Origin: JASHVB01 sp963762885
Lineage (GTDB): Bacteria > Pseudomonadota > Alphaproteobacteria > Acetobacterales > Acetobacteraceae
Reading direction: 5' to 3'
DNA: 64,000 nt
Assembly (NCBI GenBank): GCA_963762885.1
Contig: CAVXNH010000083.1
Span: forward strand, 127,287-191,286
The notes beneath the pieces are model-generated. The model did not search any database and had not been told where the DNA came from. It saw only the letters and a list, made by a program, of their open reading frames with translations. The translations under genes were made by a program, and so were the position numbers. Shown one piece after another: positions 8,974 through 19,408 of this stretch (positions within the stretch are counted from its first letter, which is position 1; each line of letters opens with the position of its first letter).

Positions 8974-9545
8974 GATTTTTTCGTGACGCGATTCGGCTAT
9001 TTCGTCCCAGGCCCTTAGCTTGCTGACAATCCCGAGAGCCGGAGTGGACATGGGATCGAAGCGGCGGTGCGCAGATGTGTGGCTGTTCCCGCCGAGCCTC
9101 GACCTTTCCGAGAAGCGGCGTTGGTGGCTGATGCACGCCTATGAGGCATGGGGAGGCGAAAGCCGCGGCCGGTGTATTCCGAGCTCTTCATCGCCTCACC
9201 TAGCGCGGTCTGCAAGCCTCAGCAGGCGTTGCGCCAGCGCTTGGCCGGTGACTGGCATCGCCATGTTCGTTTGACGCAGGCCTGGCAGTCAAAGACGGTC
9301 TCCGCCAATTCGCGGCATAGGCATGACTCGTATACAGATTCCAAAAGGCCGGGGCCGGTATGGCGGTGCACCTTGATCGCCAGTCCGATCAATGGCTCCG
9401 GCACAAGCATAGAACTGGCTCCGTGAACACCGTGTTCTCCGCACGTCCTCCGTGCTGCAAATCAACGAAACGTTCTTGCACCGGCATTGCGGGGCCGGCC
9501 AAACACGATCCCCAGGGCACATGTCTTGCATACTCTATCCGGGCA
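8974..9545. other. Intergenic region with one gene relic
   Basis: Apart from the GxxExxY relic at 9219-9410 nothing convincing is encoded between the insertion sequence and the ABC ATPase fragment. Several open frames exist on both strands but lack ribosome-binding sites or family resemblance. Confidence 0.5.
9219..9410 (-). pseudogene. Truncated GxxExxY-family protein
   Basis: The first 40 residues (PLIGLAIKVHRHTGPGLLES followed by VYESCLCRELAE) match the N-terminal half of the GxxExxY family, a PD-(D/E)XK-nuclease-like group of unknown role. After ELAETVFDCQA the similarity stops and the frame ends early at 63 residues, about half the family length. It is a decayed accessory gene next to a transposon. 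Confidence 0.65.
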
Positions 9546-10112
9546 ATGAACCATAGCTTCACCATGGCCGCCTTCCGCGATACTTCGCCGCCTGCCGTCA
9601 CGCTGGCCGGGGTCAGCAAATCCTATGGTTCCTATCGCGCCGTAGCCGCCCTCGAGCTCTCGATTGCAAAAGGCGAATTCGTCGGCCTCGTGGGCCCCTC
9701 CGGCTGTGGCAAATCGACCCTGCTGAACATGATCGCGGGCTTCATGCCGCCCTGTTCGGGCGACCTTCGCGTCGAAGGCCAGGTGTTCGGCGGCCCCGCC
9801 CCCTTCGTCGGCTACATGTTCCAGAAAGACACGGTGCTCCCGTGGTATTCCGTTCGCCGCAACATCGGCCTGGGGCCGCGCTACCGGAAGCAGAAGCGGG
9901 CCGAGGTCGAGCGTCGCACCGACCGCCTGCTGGCACTCGGTCGGCTGGAAAAGTTCGCCGATGCCTACCCGCATCAGCTCTCCGGCGGCATGCGCCGGCG
10001 CGTTGCCTTGCTCATGAGCCTTGCCCGCGATCCACGCATTCTAATGCTCGATGAGCCATTCGGCGCGCCGGACGCGCATACGCGCACGTCGCTGCACGCC
10101 GAGCTCGTGCGC
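9546..10112 (+). pseudogene. ABC transporter ATPase (nitrate/sulfonate/taurine type), 3' end lost
   Basis: From ATG 9546 the protein shows Walker A GPSGCGKST, Q-loop YMFQKDTVLPW, signature LSGGMRRRVALL and Walker B ILMLDEPFGAPD (family norm LDEPFGALD). Similarity ends at about 10112 after LHAELVR. The switch histidine and C-terminal helix are missing. The frame runs on to 10316 but encodes the antisense of a permease gene. The product would lack the H-loop and is probably inactive. Confidence 0.8.
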
Positions 10113-10114
10113 AA

Positions 10115-10345
10115 GCCCCATTCCTTCAACGTCGAGAGTATCTCGATTGGTGTGCCGAAGAAGAACGAACTGATCCAACCTTGCGTTGCTGCGAACTGCC
10201 AGATGACGCCGAAGATCGCGATGAGCACGAGTTGCGTGGAAAACACCCGGAGGCGGCTCATCGCCTTGCGGCGGGCTGCGCTCGGACGACCGCGAACGTT
10301 CTCTGTGACTGGATGACTCAAAACCGCTACGGTTCTTCCACTCAT
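10115..10345 (-). pseudogene. ABC permease N-terminal fragment, joined head-on to the ATPase
   Basis: Leftward from ATG 10345 (or 10261) the frame reads as the start of a SsuC/TauC-type permease: a basic N-terminus, one membrane segment (STQLVLIAIFGVIWQFAAT) and the SFFFGTPIEILSTLKEWG region. It stops resembling a permease at about 10115, where the rightward ATPase coding sequence begins. It represents the first 75 residues of a protein of about 250. Both halves of one importer are truncated at the same junction. Confidence 0.7.
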
Positions 10346-10525
10346 GTCAAGGTGTCTAGTTCGGAGCGAAGATCGTCCCAAAGCGACGCGTAAAGCTCAT
10401 GGAACCGCGGTGTCGTCGGCAATGCGGTACATGCCCGATAGACGGAAACGCATCAAGGGTTTCAGATCATTACTCCCATCCGGTTAACGCAGGGGGACCT
10501 ATGTGCCGACCGTTCCGCGCCGCCG

Positions 10526-11422
10526 TCAGCCGCCGGATGCCATCCGCGTCCCGAGGAAGCCAAGAAACGCCTCGCTCACCGGCAACAGCTTGCGAGACGT
10601 GCGTGTCAGCACCTCGATGGTCCCCATGTTCAGGATTTCGCTGCGTACCGGCACCGCGGCCAGCGTCCGGTTGCGAATGCCATGCGCCGCGGACAGCCGC
10701 AGCAGGAACGTCACGGTATCGCTGCGCTCCACCAGGCCGGTGAGCAATTCGACCGAATTGGTTTCCAGCACCGGAGACAACGCTACGCCGGCCTTCCAAC
10801 ACGCGGTGTCGATCAGGTTGCGGCTGCGCGAACCGCTGGTCGTCAGCGCGGTGGGGAACCCCGCCACGTCGCGCAACGAGACACGCTGCTGCGTCGCCAA
10901 CGCATGCCCAGCGGCGACGATCGCCACCAGCGGCTCGCGCGCGCTGACCCGCACTTCGAGATCGCTCGCCGGCTGCGAGTAGTAGGTCATGCCGATATCC
11001 GTATCGATCTCGCGCACCGCCTCGATGATGCGTTCCGAGCCATCCATCTTCACGTCGAACCCGACGCCCGGATGCTGTTCGCGAAACCCGGCGATCAGCC
11101 CCGGCAGCAGCGATTGCGCCAGGCTCTCGATCGCCGCAATCCGCACCGTCCCCCGATGGACCCCGCTCAGCGCATGCAATTCCGCGCGCATATGTTCCGA
11201 TTGCGCAATCTGCTCTCGGGCATAGCGCAAATACACCTCGCCCGCCGCGGTAAGAGCCACGCCGCGCGGATGCCGTTCGAACAGCGCCACGCCAAAATCC
11301 TGTTCCAGCTTCAGGATCTGCCTGCTCAGCGCGGACTGCGCAACGTTCAGCGCATCGGCGGCGTCGCGGATCGAGGCGTGCTGGGCAATCGCAGCGAAAT
11401 AACGCGAGGTGCGGATGTCCAT
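10526..11422 (-). CDS. LysR-family transcriptional regulator
   Basis: A 298-residue LTTR. An N-terminal winged helix-turn-helix (MDIRTSRYFAAIAQHASIR to LSRQILKLEQDFGVALFERH) is followed by an effector-binding domain beginning RGTVRIAAIESLAQSLLPGL. ATG 11422 is chosen because it gives the canonical N-terminus; a longer open frame upstream is only the antisense of the next gene. It is divergent from the DUF4392/Opp/DUF1028 operon, with a palindromic T-N11-A site between them, so it very likely controls that operon in response to a pathway compound. Confidence 0.92.
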   Translation of the reverse strand: MDIRTSRYFAAIAQHASIRDAADALNVAQSALSRQILKLEQDFGVALFERHPRGVALTAAGEVYLRYAREQIAQSEHMRAELHALSGVHRGTVRIAAIESLAQSLLPGLIAGFREQHPGVGFDVKMDGSERIIEAVREIDTDIGMTYYSQPASDLEVRVSAREPLVAIVAAGHALATQQRVSLRDVAGFPTALTTSGSRSRNLIDTACWKAGVALSPVLETNSVELLTGLVERSDTVTFLLRLSAAHGIRNRTLAAVPVRSEILNMGTIEVLTRTSRKLLPVSEAFLGFLGTRMASGG

Positions 11423-11453
11423 GGGCGTCCAACGGCGCGAGGATGCCGGAGTG

Positions 11454-11472
11454 TGATGCCGAATGGGCATCA
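11454..11472. promoter_or_regulatory. Probable LysR operator
   Basis: TGATGCC (11454-11460) and GGCATCA (11466-11472) form a perfect 7+7 palindrome with a 5-base spacer, and within it T11457 and A11469 give the LTTR T-N11-A pattern. It lies 32 bp upstream of the LysR start and about 90 bp before the first structural gene, the usual position for autoregulation and divergent activation. Confidence 0.6.
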
Positions 11473-11560
11473 ATGCAATCGATCTTTTGCACTTGTGCGA
11501 TCGGTGCCGGCGGCATGAGGATTGCTTCGAACCTGATGCTTTGCACGCAAGGAGGGCGCC

Positions 11561-12580
11561 ATGCCGGATCATGTCGGCGAGGCCGTGGACAAGTTGATTT
11601 CGATGGAAATCAAGAATCGCGGCATGCCGCACGGCATTTTGCAGCCGCTCTACGACGCGGCGCGCAAGGCCGCCGGCGGCCGTCCGCTGACCATGCTGGC
11701 CGCCGAGGGCCTGCACAAAAACCTGCATCGCGGCGACACCGTGCTGGTGCTGACCGGCGCCGGCTACGGCCCCACCATGCCGAAGGGCGAGAGCGACGGG
11801 CCGCCCGGCGCCGCCGCCCTGGCGCGCATACTGTATCGCGGCCTGCGCGCGGTGCCGGTCTTCGTGTGCGAGGCCTGCCACGTCGATCCGATCGTCGCGG
11901 CCAGCGAAGCCGGCGGCCTGATGGTCAAGCCGTTCGCACAGGCGCGGGATCGGCATCTGGGCGCCGCACTCGCCGTCGCGCCAACCGACCAATCCAAGGT
12001 CAGCGACTGGGTCGCGGCGCTCTACGCCGAGACGAAACCGCGTGCCGTGATCAGCACCGAGCGCCTGGGTCCCGGCGCCGACGGCGTGATCCACACCGCC
12101 ACCGCCCTGCCGTTGCAAGGCCCGGAATCGCAATTCGACCCCTGCATCGATATCTCCGCCGTGGTGGACCGCGCCAATGCCGATGGCATCTTCTCGGTCG
12201 GCATCGGCGATCACGGCAACGAACTCGGCTTCGGCACCATCTACGACGCCGTCGTGCGCACCATGCCGAAGGGCGACCGCATGGCGACCGTCACCCGCAC
12301 CGACATCGTGGTTCCGGCGATGATGTCGAACTGGGGTTGTTACGGCATCGAGGCCTGCCTCGCGTTTCTGCTGCAGCGCCCCGAATTGATGCACAGCCCG
12401 GCCCTCGAGGAACGCATCGTGCGCGCCTGCCTGGATGCCGGTGGGCTGGAAGCGATGTTCTGCACAACGGATTTTTCGGTGGACGGGTTGGACGGCGAAA
12501 CCTCCATGGCCTGTGTCCAGATTTTGGGCAACATCGTGCGCAAGAACCTGGAACCGCCGGATCTCGGCCTGACGCATTGA
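11561..12580 (+). CDS. Glutamate cyclase domain (DUF4392) protein 1
   Basis: A 339-residue cytoplasmic protein with the DUF4392/D-glutamate cyclase C-terminal-domain pattern: GDTVLVLTGAGYGPTMPKGE near residue 50, GPPGAAALAR, and the family signature GIGDHGNELGFG near residue 210 (more usually GDGGNE). In the characterised eukaryotic member this domain converts D-glutamate to 5-oxo-D-proline; whether this copy does so is unknown. AAGGAGGG precedes the ATG. It is first in the operon and is followed after 15 bp by a paralogue, which suggests the two may form a hetero-oligomer. Confidence 0.82.
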   Translation: MPDHVGEAVDKLISMEIKNRGMPHGILQPLYDAARKAAGGRPLTMLAAEGLHKNLHRGDTVLVLTGAGYGPTMPKGESDGPPGAAALARILYRGLRAVPVFVCEACHVDPIVAASEAGGLMVKPFAQARDRHLGAALAVAPTDQSKVSDWVAALYAETKPRAVISTERLGPGADGVIHTATALPLQGPESQFDPCIDISAVVDRANADGIFSVGIGDHGNELGFGTIYDAVVRTMPKGDRMATVTRTDIVVPAMMSNWGCYGIEACLAFLLQRPELMHSPALEERIVRACLDAGGLEAMFCTTDFSVDGLDGETSMACVQILGNIVRKNLEPPDLGLTH

Positions 12581-12595
12581 ACCGGAGCCATAACG

Positions 12596-13624
12596 ATGCC
12601 CATTGACGAGATCGTCGGCGATTGCCTGGACCGCGCCGTATCAATCGAAATGCGCTTCGCCACCGGCCTGCCGCGGGGCGTGGTGACACCGCTCTACGAC
12701 GCTGCCCGCGCGGTCGCCGGCGGGTCGATGAGCTTCCGTGCAGCGGAGGCGATCAAGCAGCATGTAAAGCGCGGCGATCATGTGCTGGTGGTCACCGGGG
12801 CGGGCACGCCACCCTGGCTGCCGAAGGGCGAGACCGACGGACCGCTCGGCGCCGCGGCGTTGGCGCGTGCATTGGAACTCGGCCTCGGCGCCAGGCCCAT
12901 CTTGCTCGGAGAGGAGCGCAACCTGCCCTCCACCATCGGCGCGACCGAGGCGGCGGGGCTCGTCGTCGTGGATGCGGCGACATTTGCCCAGCGCAACGGC
13001 TGCGGGCTGGCGCTGCCTTTGCCTTTGGGGATCGAACCCGGGCAGCGCATGGCGGAGGAACTGTTCGCCCGGTTCTCACCCACCTGCGTCGTCTTCGTGG
13101 AAAAAGCGGGTCCCAACGAAAAGGGCGTGTTTCACAGCATCCTTGGCACCGGCCGGCAGCCGGAGACGATGGCCAACGCGCATCTCCTGGCGGAACTCGC
13201 CAGCCGGCGCGGCGTGCTGTCGATCGGCATCGGCGACGGCGGCAACGAGATCGGCTGCGGCGCGATCCTGGAGGCGGTGCAGCGCGTGCAGCCATTCGGC
13301 CGCACCTGCATCTGTCCGTGCGGCGCTGGCGTCGCCACGGTGTCGCGTTGCGACCACCTGGTGTTCGCCTCGATTTCGAACTGGGGCGCTTACGCGGTCG
13401 CGGCGGCGTTGGCCGGATTGCTCGAGCGTCCCGACGTTCTGCACGATGTCGAAACAGAGCATCGGATGTTGGCCGCCAGTTTGGCCGGCGGCGCGATGGA
13501 CGGGGCCTATGCCAGGCTGGTGCCATACGTCGATGGCACCAGCGCGGCGGTGCAAGCCAGCATCATCACGCTGCTGCACCAGATCGTCGCCAACGGACTG
13601 ACCAGCTACGAACGCGGCTTCTAA
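12596..13624 (+). CDS. Glutamate cyclase domain (DUF4392) protein 2
   Basis: A 342-residue paralogue of the preceding protein. It shares GDHVLVVTGAGTPPWLPKGET, GPLGAAALARAL and the signature GIGDGGNEIGCG near residue 215, then ISNWGAYAVAAALAGLLER. The central FVEKAGPNEKGVFHS segment differs from copy 1 (STERLGPGADGVIHT), so the two probably differ in substrate or role. GGAGCC lies 7 bases before ATG 12596. It precedes the peptide-binding protein by 45 bp. Confidence 0.82.
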   Translation: MPIDEIVGDCLDRAVSIEMRFATGLPRGVVTPLYDAARAVAGGSMSFRAAEAIKQHVKRGDHVLVVTGAGTPPWLPKGETDGPLGAAALARALELGLGARPILLGEERNLPSTIGATEAAGLVVVDAATFAQRNGCGLALPLPLGIEPGQRMAEELFARFSPTCVVFVEKAGPNEKGVFHSILGTGRQPETMANAHLLAELASRRGVLSIGIGDGGNEIGCGAILEAVQRVQPFGRTCICPCGAGVATVSRCDHLVFASISNWGAYAVAAALAGLLERPDVLHDVETEHRMLAASLAGGAMDGAYARLVPYVDGTSAAVQASIITLLHQIVANGLTSYERGF

Positions 13625-13669
13625 GGCCGCGAGCAAAACGCAGATACGCAGGGCAATGGAGGCTTTATC

Positions 13670-15236
13670 GTGATCGGGGCAAAACACAACCGGGGACTGA
13701 CAAGGCGCGCTCTGGGACGCGGGCTTGCCGCGGCGGCCGGAACCGGATTGGTCTATGGCACTGGCGTCGCACCATCGATCGCGCAGGGCAAGCGGGACAT
13801 CCGTGTCGGCATGTTCGGCAGCGATTTCGGCAACCTAAGATCCGGTGATCCGCACCGATATCCAGGGCGGACTGATCCAGTACAACATCATCGATCCCCT
13901 GGTGTCGATCGATTACAGCAATCGCAAGATCATGCCGCTGGTCGCCGAGGCGTGGAGCAATCCCGACCCGCTGACCTGGCGCATCAAAATCCGCGAGGGC
14001 ACCAAGTGGCAGAAGGGCTACGGCGAGGTCACCGCGGCGGACCTGTTATATACCTGGAACTACCACATCCAGTCGAAGAGTTTCCAGGTTGCCACGGCGT
14101 TGTTCCCGATCGATACGATGCAGCAGGACGGCAAGTACGTACTGGAAGTGAAGACCAAGCAGCCGTTCGGCGCCTTCCCCGGCATCACCATGGGCTATGG
14201 CGGCCTGATGGTCTCGGAAAAGGCCCACAAGGAGATGGGCAACGACGCCTACAGCGCCACGCCGGTCGGCAACGGCTCGTTCATGATCGAATCGAAGCGC
14301 GGATCGGAGATCGTGCTGGCGCGTAACCCGGACTATTGGCAACCCAACCTGCCGAAGCTGGATCGCGTGGTCTATCGCGTGGTGCCGGACTCCCTGACCC
14401 GCCTTGAGGCCTTGGAGAAAGGCGAGTTCGACTTCGTCACCCACCCCGATCCGCAGCATATCGCCGACACCAAAAAGAACACCGACCTCACAATCAGTTC
14501 GACGCCAGGTTGGGAATGGGATTACCAGTGCTTCAACCTGACCAAGCGCCCGAACGCGCCGTTCCAGCAAAAGGCCCTGCGCCAGGCGATCTCCTGGGCC
14601 ATCGACCGCCAGGCGATCGTGGATGAAATCTACTATGGCCAGGCGCTCGCCACCGACAACCAGATCCCCGCCGGCTTCATCGGCCATCGCGGCCAGTTCG
14701 TGCGCTACACGCCGCATGGCGACCTGCAAAAGGCGAAAGACCTGATCGCCAAGGCCGGGCTGCACGGCTACACGGTGGAGGTGATCACCAGCGACAAGGA
14801 CTGGCTGCGCAAGGAGCTGGAACTGGTGGCCGCCATGGTCAGCCAGATCGGCATCAACTACACCATCAAGAACATGGATATGGGCGGCTACAACAATCTG
14901 TGGCTGAACCAGCGCTTCGACCAATTGCTCGAGGACATCACTATCGTTGCGCCGGACGCCGACGCCACATCATGGTGGTTCCTGCACACCGGCGGCTCCG
15001 CCTCGGCGTATAGCGACCCGAAGATGGACGCCTTGCTCGACGGCGCGCGCAGCGAACTGGACACCGCGAAGCGCGAGACGATGTATCACGAGATCGTCGA
15101 CATGACGCTGGAGGAGTGTCCGATCATCTACCATTCCAATTCGAACAACATCCGGGTGTTCAACAAGAAGCTGACCGGGTTCAGTCCATCGCCGCAGGAG
15201 TTCATGGAGAAATTCGACACCGTCTCCTGGACCTGA
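13670..15236 (+). CDS. Peptide ABC transporter substrate-binding protein (DppA/OppA type), frameshifted
   Basis: About 520 residues of the SBP_bac_5 family. GTG 13670, with GGAGG seven bases upstream, starts a Tat-like signal (NRGLTRRALGRGLAAAAGT). The frame then changes by one base near 13840 (an extra A in CTAAGAT), and the protein continues from DPVIRTDIQGG to the end. The mature body shows TWRIKIREGTKW, the typical DPP-binding YNIIDPLV region and FNLTKRPNAPFQ. It is the receptor of the importer encoded by the next four genes and should bind a peptide or related amide in the periplasm. Confidence 0.85.
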
Positions 15237-15257
15237 AGCGGCGGGCGAGGCACAGCC

Positions 15258-16202
15258 ATGCTGCGTAACCTGGCCAAGCGGCTGGCGCAGATCCCACTGG
15301 TCCTGCTGGTGGTGTCGCTGACGATCTTCGCGGTCACCCGGGCGACGCCCGGCGACCCGGTACAGATCATGCTGGGCATGCAGAGTTCGCCGGAAGCGGC
15401 TGCGGCGATGCGGCAGGAGTTCAACCTCGACCGGCCGGTGCCGATCCAATACCTGCTATGGGTGGACAAGCTGCTGCACGGCGATCTCGGCCGATCGATC
15501 AGACTCAACCAGAGCGTCACCAGCCTGCTGGCCGAGACACTGCCCGTCAGCCTCAAACTCGCCAGCGCGGCGATGCTGTTCGCGCTTTGCGTGTCGATGC
15601 CGCTGGGGATCATGGCGGCGTTGTGGCGCAATACCGTGGTCGATTATCTTTGCACCGGCTACAGCGTCGCCGGTTTCGCCATACCGAACTTCGCGCTGGC
15701 GATGATCCTGATCTACGTCTTCTCGATCAAGCTCGACTGGCTGCCGATCACCGGCATCGGCTCGCATGAGAATGTCGGGCTGTGGGCCAATCTCAGTCCG
15801 TTCATCGTACCGGCGGTCGCGCTTGGTACGTTGCAGACCGCGGTGCTGGCGCGATTGCTCCGCGCCAGCATGATCGACGTGCTGGGCCAGGAATACGTGC
15901 GGGTCGCCCGTGCCAAGGGGCTGCTGCCGCGCACGGTGATCCTGGTGCACGCGCTGAAGAACGCGCTGATCCCGTTCGTCACCATGGCGGCGATTCAATT
16001 CGGCTACATGATCGGCATCCAGGTGACCATCGAATATATCTTCGCCATCCCGGGGGTCGGTTCGGCGGTGCTGAACGCGGTGGTCAACCGCGACTTTCCC
16101 GTCATCCAGGGCTTCACCCTGGTCGTCGCCGGCTTCTTCTTGCTCGCCAATATCGTTGCGGATTTGCTGTATGCCGTGCTCGATCCGCGGATTCGGTACT
16201 AA
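15258..16202 (+). CDS. Peptide ABC transporter permease (DppB type)
   Basis: A 314-residue inner-membrane protein with six predicted membrane segments, starting LVLLVVSLTIFAVTRATPGDP, the usual DppB N-terminus with a long periplasmic loop to KLLHGDLGRSI. The EAA loop is RVARAKGLLPRTVILVHALK near residue 215. It begins 21 bp after the binding protein. It pairs with the DppC-type permease, from which it is separated by a 102-bp palindromic repeat. Confidence 0.93.
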   Translation: MLRNLAKRLAQIPLVLLVVSLTIFAVTRATPGDPVQIMLGMQSSPEAAAAMRQEFNLDRPVPIQYLLWVDKLLHGDLGRSIRLNQSVTSLLAETLPVSLKLASAAMLFALCVSMPLGIMAALWRNTVVDYLCTGYSVAGFAIPNFALAMILIYVFSIKLDWLPITGIGSHENVGLWANLSPFIVPAVALGTLQTAVLARLLRASMIDVLGQEYVRVARAKGLLPRTVILVHALKNALIPFVTMAAIQFGYMIGIQVTIEYIFAIPGVGSAVLNAVVNRDFPVIQGFTLVVAGFFLLANIVADLLYAVLDPRIRY

Positions 16203-16227
16203 GCCGATGAGCATGCGCCACTCCCGG

Positions 16228-16329
16228 TCATTGCGAGGCGCGCAGCGCCGCGGCAATCCCCCGCCCGACGAGCCGAACAACGCTCGTCACGCTGGGGATC
16301 GCTGCGGCGCTCCGCGCCTCGCAATGACA
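16228..16329. repeat. 102-bp palindromic intergenic element, copy 1
   Basis: Bounded by TCATTGCGAGGC and its complement GCCTCGCAATGA, with a complex internal dyad (CAATCCCCCGCC..GATCGCTGCGGC). A second copy of identical length lies at 31829-31930. It looks like a non-autonomous REP/MITE-type element. Here it sits inside an operon, between the two permease genes, so transcription must read through it. Confidence 0.8.
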
Positions 16330-16344
16330 GTTGGAGCCTGAGCC

Positions 16345-17279
16345 ATGACACCCGCAGCCGACCCGGGACGATCGCGCCCTCCAACCGCCACGCTCTCGCT
16401 CGCGGCGCGGCAGTTCTGCCGCAATCGCGCGGCGACCGCCGGGCTGATCTGCCTGGCCACGCTTTGCCTCGCGGTAGCGCTGGCGCCAATCGTTGCGCCG
16501 TACGACCCGATCCGCATCAGCCTGGCGGCGAAGCTGCAACCGCCCAGCGCCGCGCACTGGCTCGGCACCGATTATTTCGGCCGCGACGTGTTTTCCCGCG
16601 CGCTGTTCGGCGGCCGGCTGTCGCTGACGGTCGGGCTGTCGGTGGTGGTCTTCGCCTTCACGCTCGGGGTGCCGATCGGCCTGTTGTCCGGCTTCATCGG
16701 CGGCCGGCTCGACAATCTCATCATGCGCCTGACCGATGCCTTCCTCACCTTCCCGCCGCTCTTGCTGGCCGTCGCCATCGTCGGCTTGCTCGGGCCCGAT
16801 ATGGAAAACGTGGTGCTCGCACTCGGCGTCGTGCAGGCGCCGGTGCTGGCACGCATGGTGCGCGGCAGCACGCTCTCGGTGCGCGAGGAGGTCTATATCC
16901 GCGCCTCCCGCGCACTCGGCGCCGGACCAGTGCGCATCATGTTCTCCGACATCCTGCGCAACATCATGTCGCCGATCGTGGTGCAACTCACCATCGTCTT
17001 CTCCGCCGCGGTGGTGGCCGAGGCATCGTTGAGCTTCCTCGGCCTCGGCGCGCCGCCGCCGCAGCCAAGCTGGGGCCGCGACCTCAGCGACGCGCGCAAC
17101 TACCTGGGCAGCGCGCCGTGGATGTTCCTGACCCCCTCCGGCGCGATCATGCTGTGCGTGCTGAGCATCAACTTCGTCGGCGACGGACTGCGCGACGCGC
17201 TGGATCCGCGCTCGTGGCGGGTGCGCGCGCAGCCGGTGGCGCAAGCCGCGCTGACCTCCATGTTGAGCGAAGACGCGGC

Positions 17280-17283
<4 letters not shown>
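16345..17283 (+). CDS. Peptide ABC transporter permease (DppC type)
   Basis: A 312-residue permease with a cytoplasmic N-terminus, a first membrane helix (TAGLICLATLCLAVALAPIV), the LGTDYFGRDVFSRALFG motif typical of DppC/OppC, and an EAA loop (YIRASRALGAGPVRIMFSDI) near residue 190. Its stop codon overlaps the start of the ATPase gene (ATGA), so the two are translationally coupled. It is the second membrane subunit of the importer. Confidence 0.93.
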
Positions 17284-18244
<961 letters not shown>

Positions 18245-18248
<4 letters not shown>

Positions 18249-19408
18249 CGACGGCGCAGCACATTCCCCGTCACCGTGTCATGGCCGGCGAAGGCGGGTC
18301 ACCCACGTCTTTTCATGTTGCCAGCAGCACAGCCGCGGGTGGCCGGGCCAAGCCCGGCCATGACACGGGTGCAGCGCAGCCCCCGGTAGCACCAACTGAG
18401 TTAAGCGCCCAATCCATCCTGCGCGTCGAAAACCTCTCCGTGCATTTCCCGGTGCGGCACGGCGCGTTCGGCACGCGCATCGTCAAGGCGCTGGACGACG
18501 TCAGCTTCGATGTGCCGCGCGGCATCACGCTGGGCATCGCCGGCGAGTCGGGATGCGGCAAATCGACGCTCGGATTTGCCGTGACGATGTTGCAAAAGCT
18601 CACCGCCGGCCGGGTGATTTTCGACGGCAACGAGCTTGGGCAACTGGGCCGGCGCGCGGTGCGGCAGATGCGCCGGCGCATGCAGATCGTGTTCCAGGAT
18701 TCCGCCGCGTCGCTCAATCCGCGCACCCAGATCGGCGCCATTCTCGGCCAGGCGCTGGACATCCACGGCTTGTGTCCCGGCCGCGAGCGGGCGCCGCGCA
18801 TCCGGGCCTTGCTCGACATGGTGGGCCTCGCCGCGAACTTCGCTGAACGCTTCCCGCACCAGCTCAGCGGCGGCCAGGCGCAACGCGTCGCCATCGCCCG
18901 CGCGCTCGCCGTCGGCGCCGAGTTGATCGTCTACGACGAGCCGGTCTCGGCGCTCGACGTCTCGATCCAGGCGCAGATCGTCAACCTGCTGCAGAACCTG
19001 CAACGCGAGCTTGGCCTGACCTACCTGTTCATCTCGCACGATCTGAGCATTGTGCGGCACATCAGCGATATCGTTGCGGTGATGTATCTCGGCCGCATCG
19101 TCGAGTTCGCACCCAAGCCATCGCTTTACGCGCGTCCGTCGCATCCCTACAGCCAGGCGCTGCTGTCCGCGGTGCCGGTGCCGGACCCGGCGCTGGAACG
19201 CGCGCGGCGGCGGATCATCCTGAAGGGCGATCTGCCGGATCCGACAAATCCTCCATCCGGCTGTGGCTTCCGCACCCGCTGTCCGATCGCCATCGCGGCC
19301 TGCGCTGACATCGCACCGCCGCCGTTTCCCATCGCCGACGCTCACTGGGCGCGTTGCATCCGCGTCGGCGAACCCGCAACCGCAGCAGCACCAGGATTGC
19401 CGCCATGA
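18245..19408 (+). CDS. Peptide ABC transporter ATPase (DppF type) with a repeat-derived N-terminus
   Basis: A 387-residue ATPase starting at ATG 18245, overlapping the DppD stop. Walker A GESGCGKST, Q-loop IVFQDSAASLNP, signature LSGGQAQRVAIA, Walker B LIVYDEPVSALDV, switch FISHDLSIV and the C-terminal Cys motif CGFRTRCPIAIAAC are all present. About 50 residues before the usual start (ILRVENLSVHFPV) are unusual: most are encoded by a palindromic repeat (18273-18371) that has inserted in frame. An internal start cannot be excluded but no strong one is seen. The stop overlaps the first DUF1028 gene. Confidence 0.9.
18273..18371. repeat. Palindromic repeat inside the DppF coding region
   Basis: The left arm CACCGTGTCATGGCCGG and the right arm CCGGCCATGACACGGGTG are inverted copies around a core of about 65 bp. 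The core words GGCCATGAC/GTCATGGCC recur in other non-coding repeats of this window (24645-24683 and 59972-60225). Translated in frame it gives an extra segment (HRVMAGEGGSPTS ... GGRAKPGHDTG) at the N-terminus of the ATPase. Confidence 0.75.

Noticed and set aside
10526..12577. 683-residue leftward open frame
   Set aside because: Only its last 298 residues are the LysR protein; the rest is antisense to the DUF4392-1 gene and has no family features.
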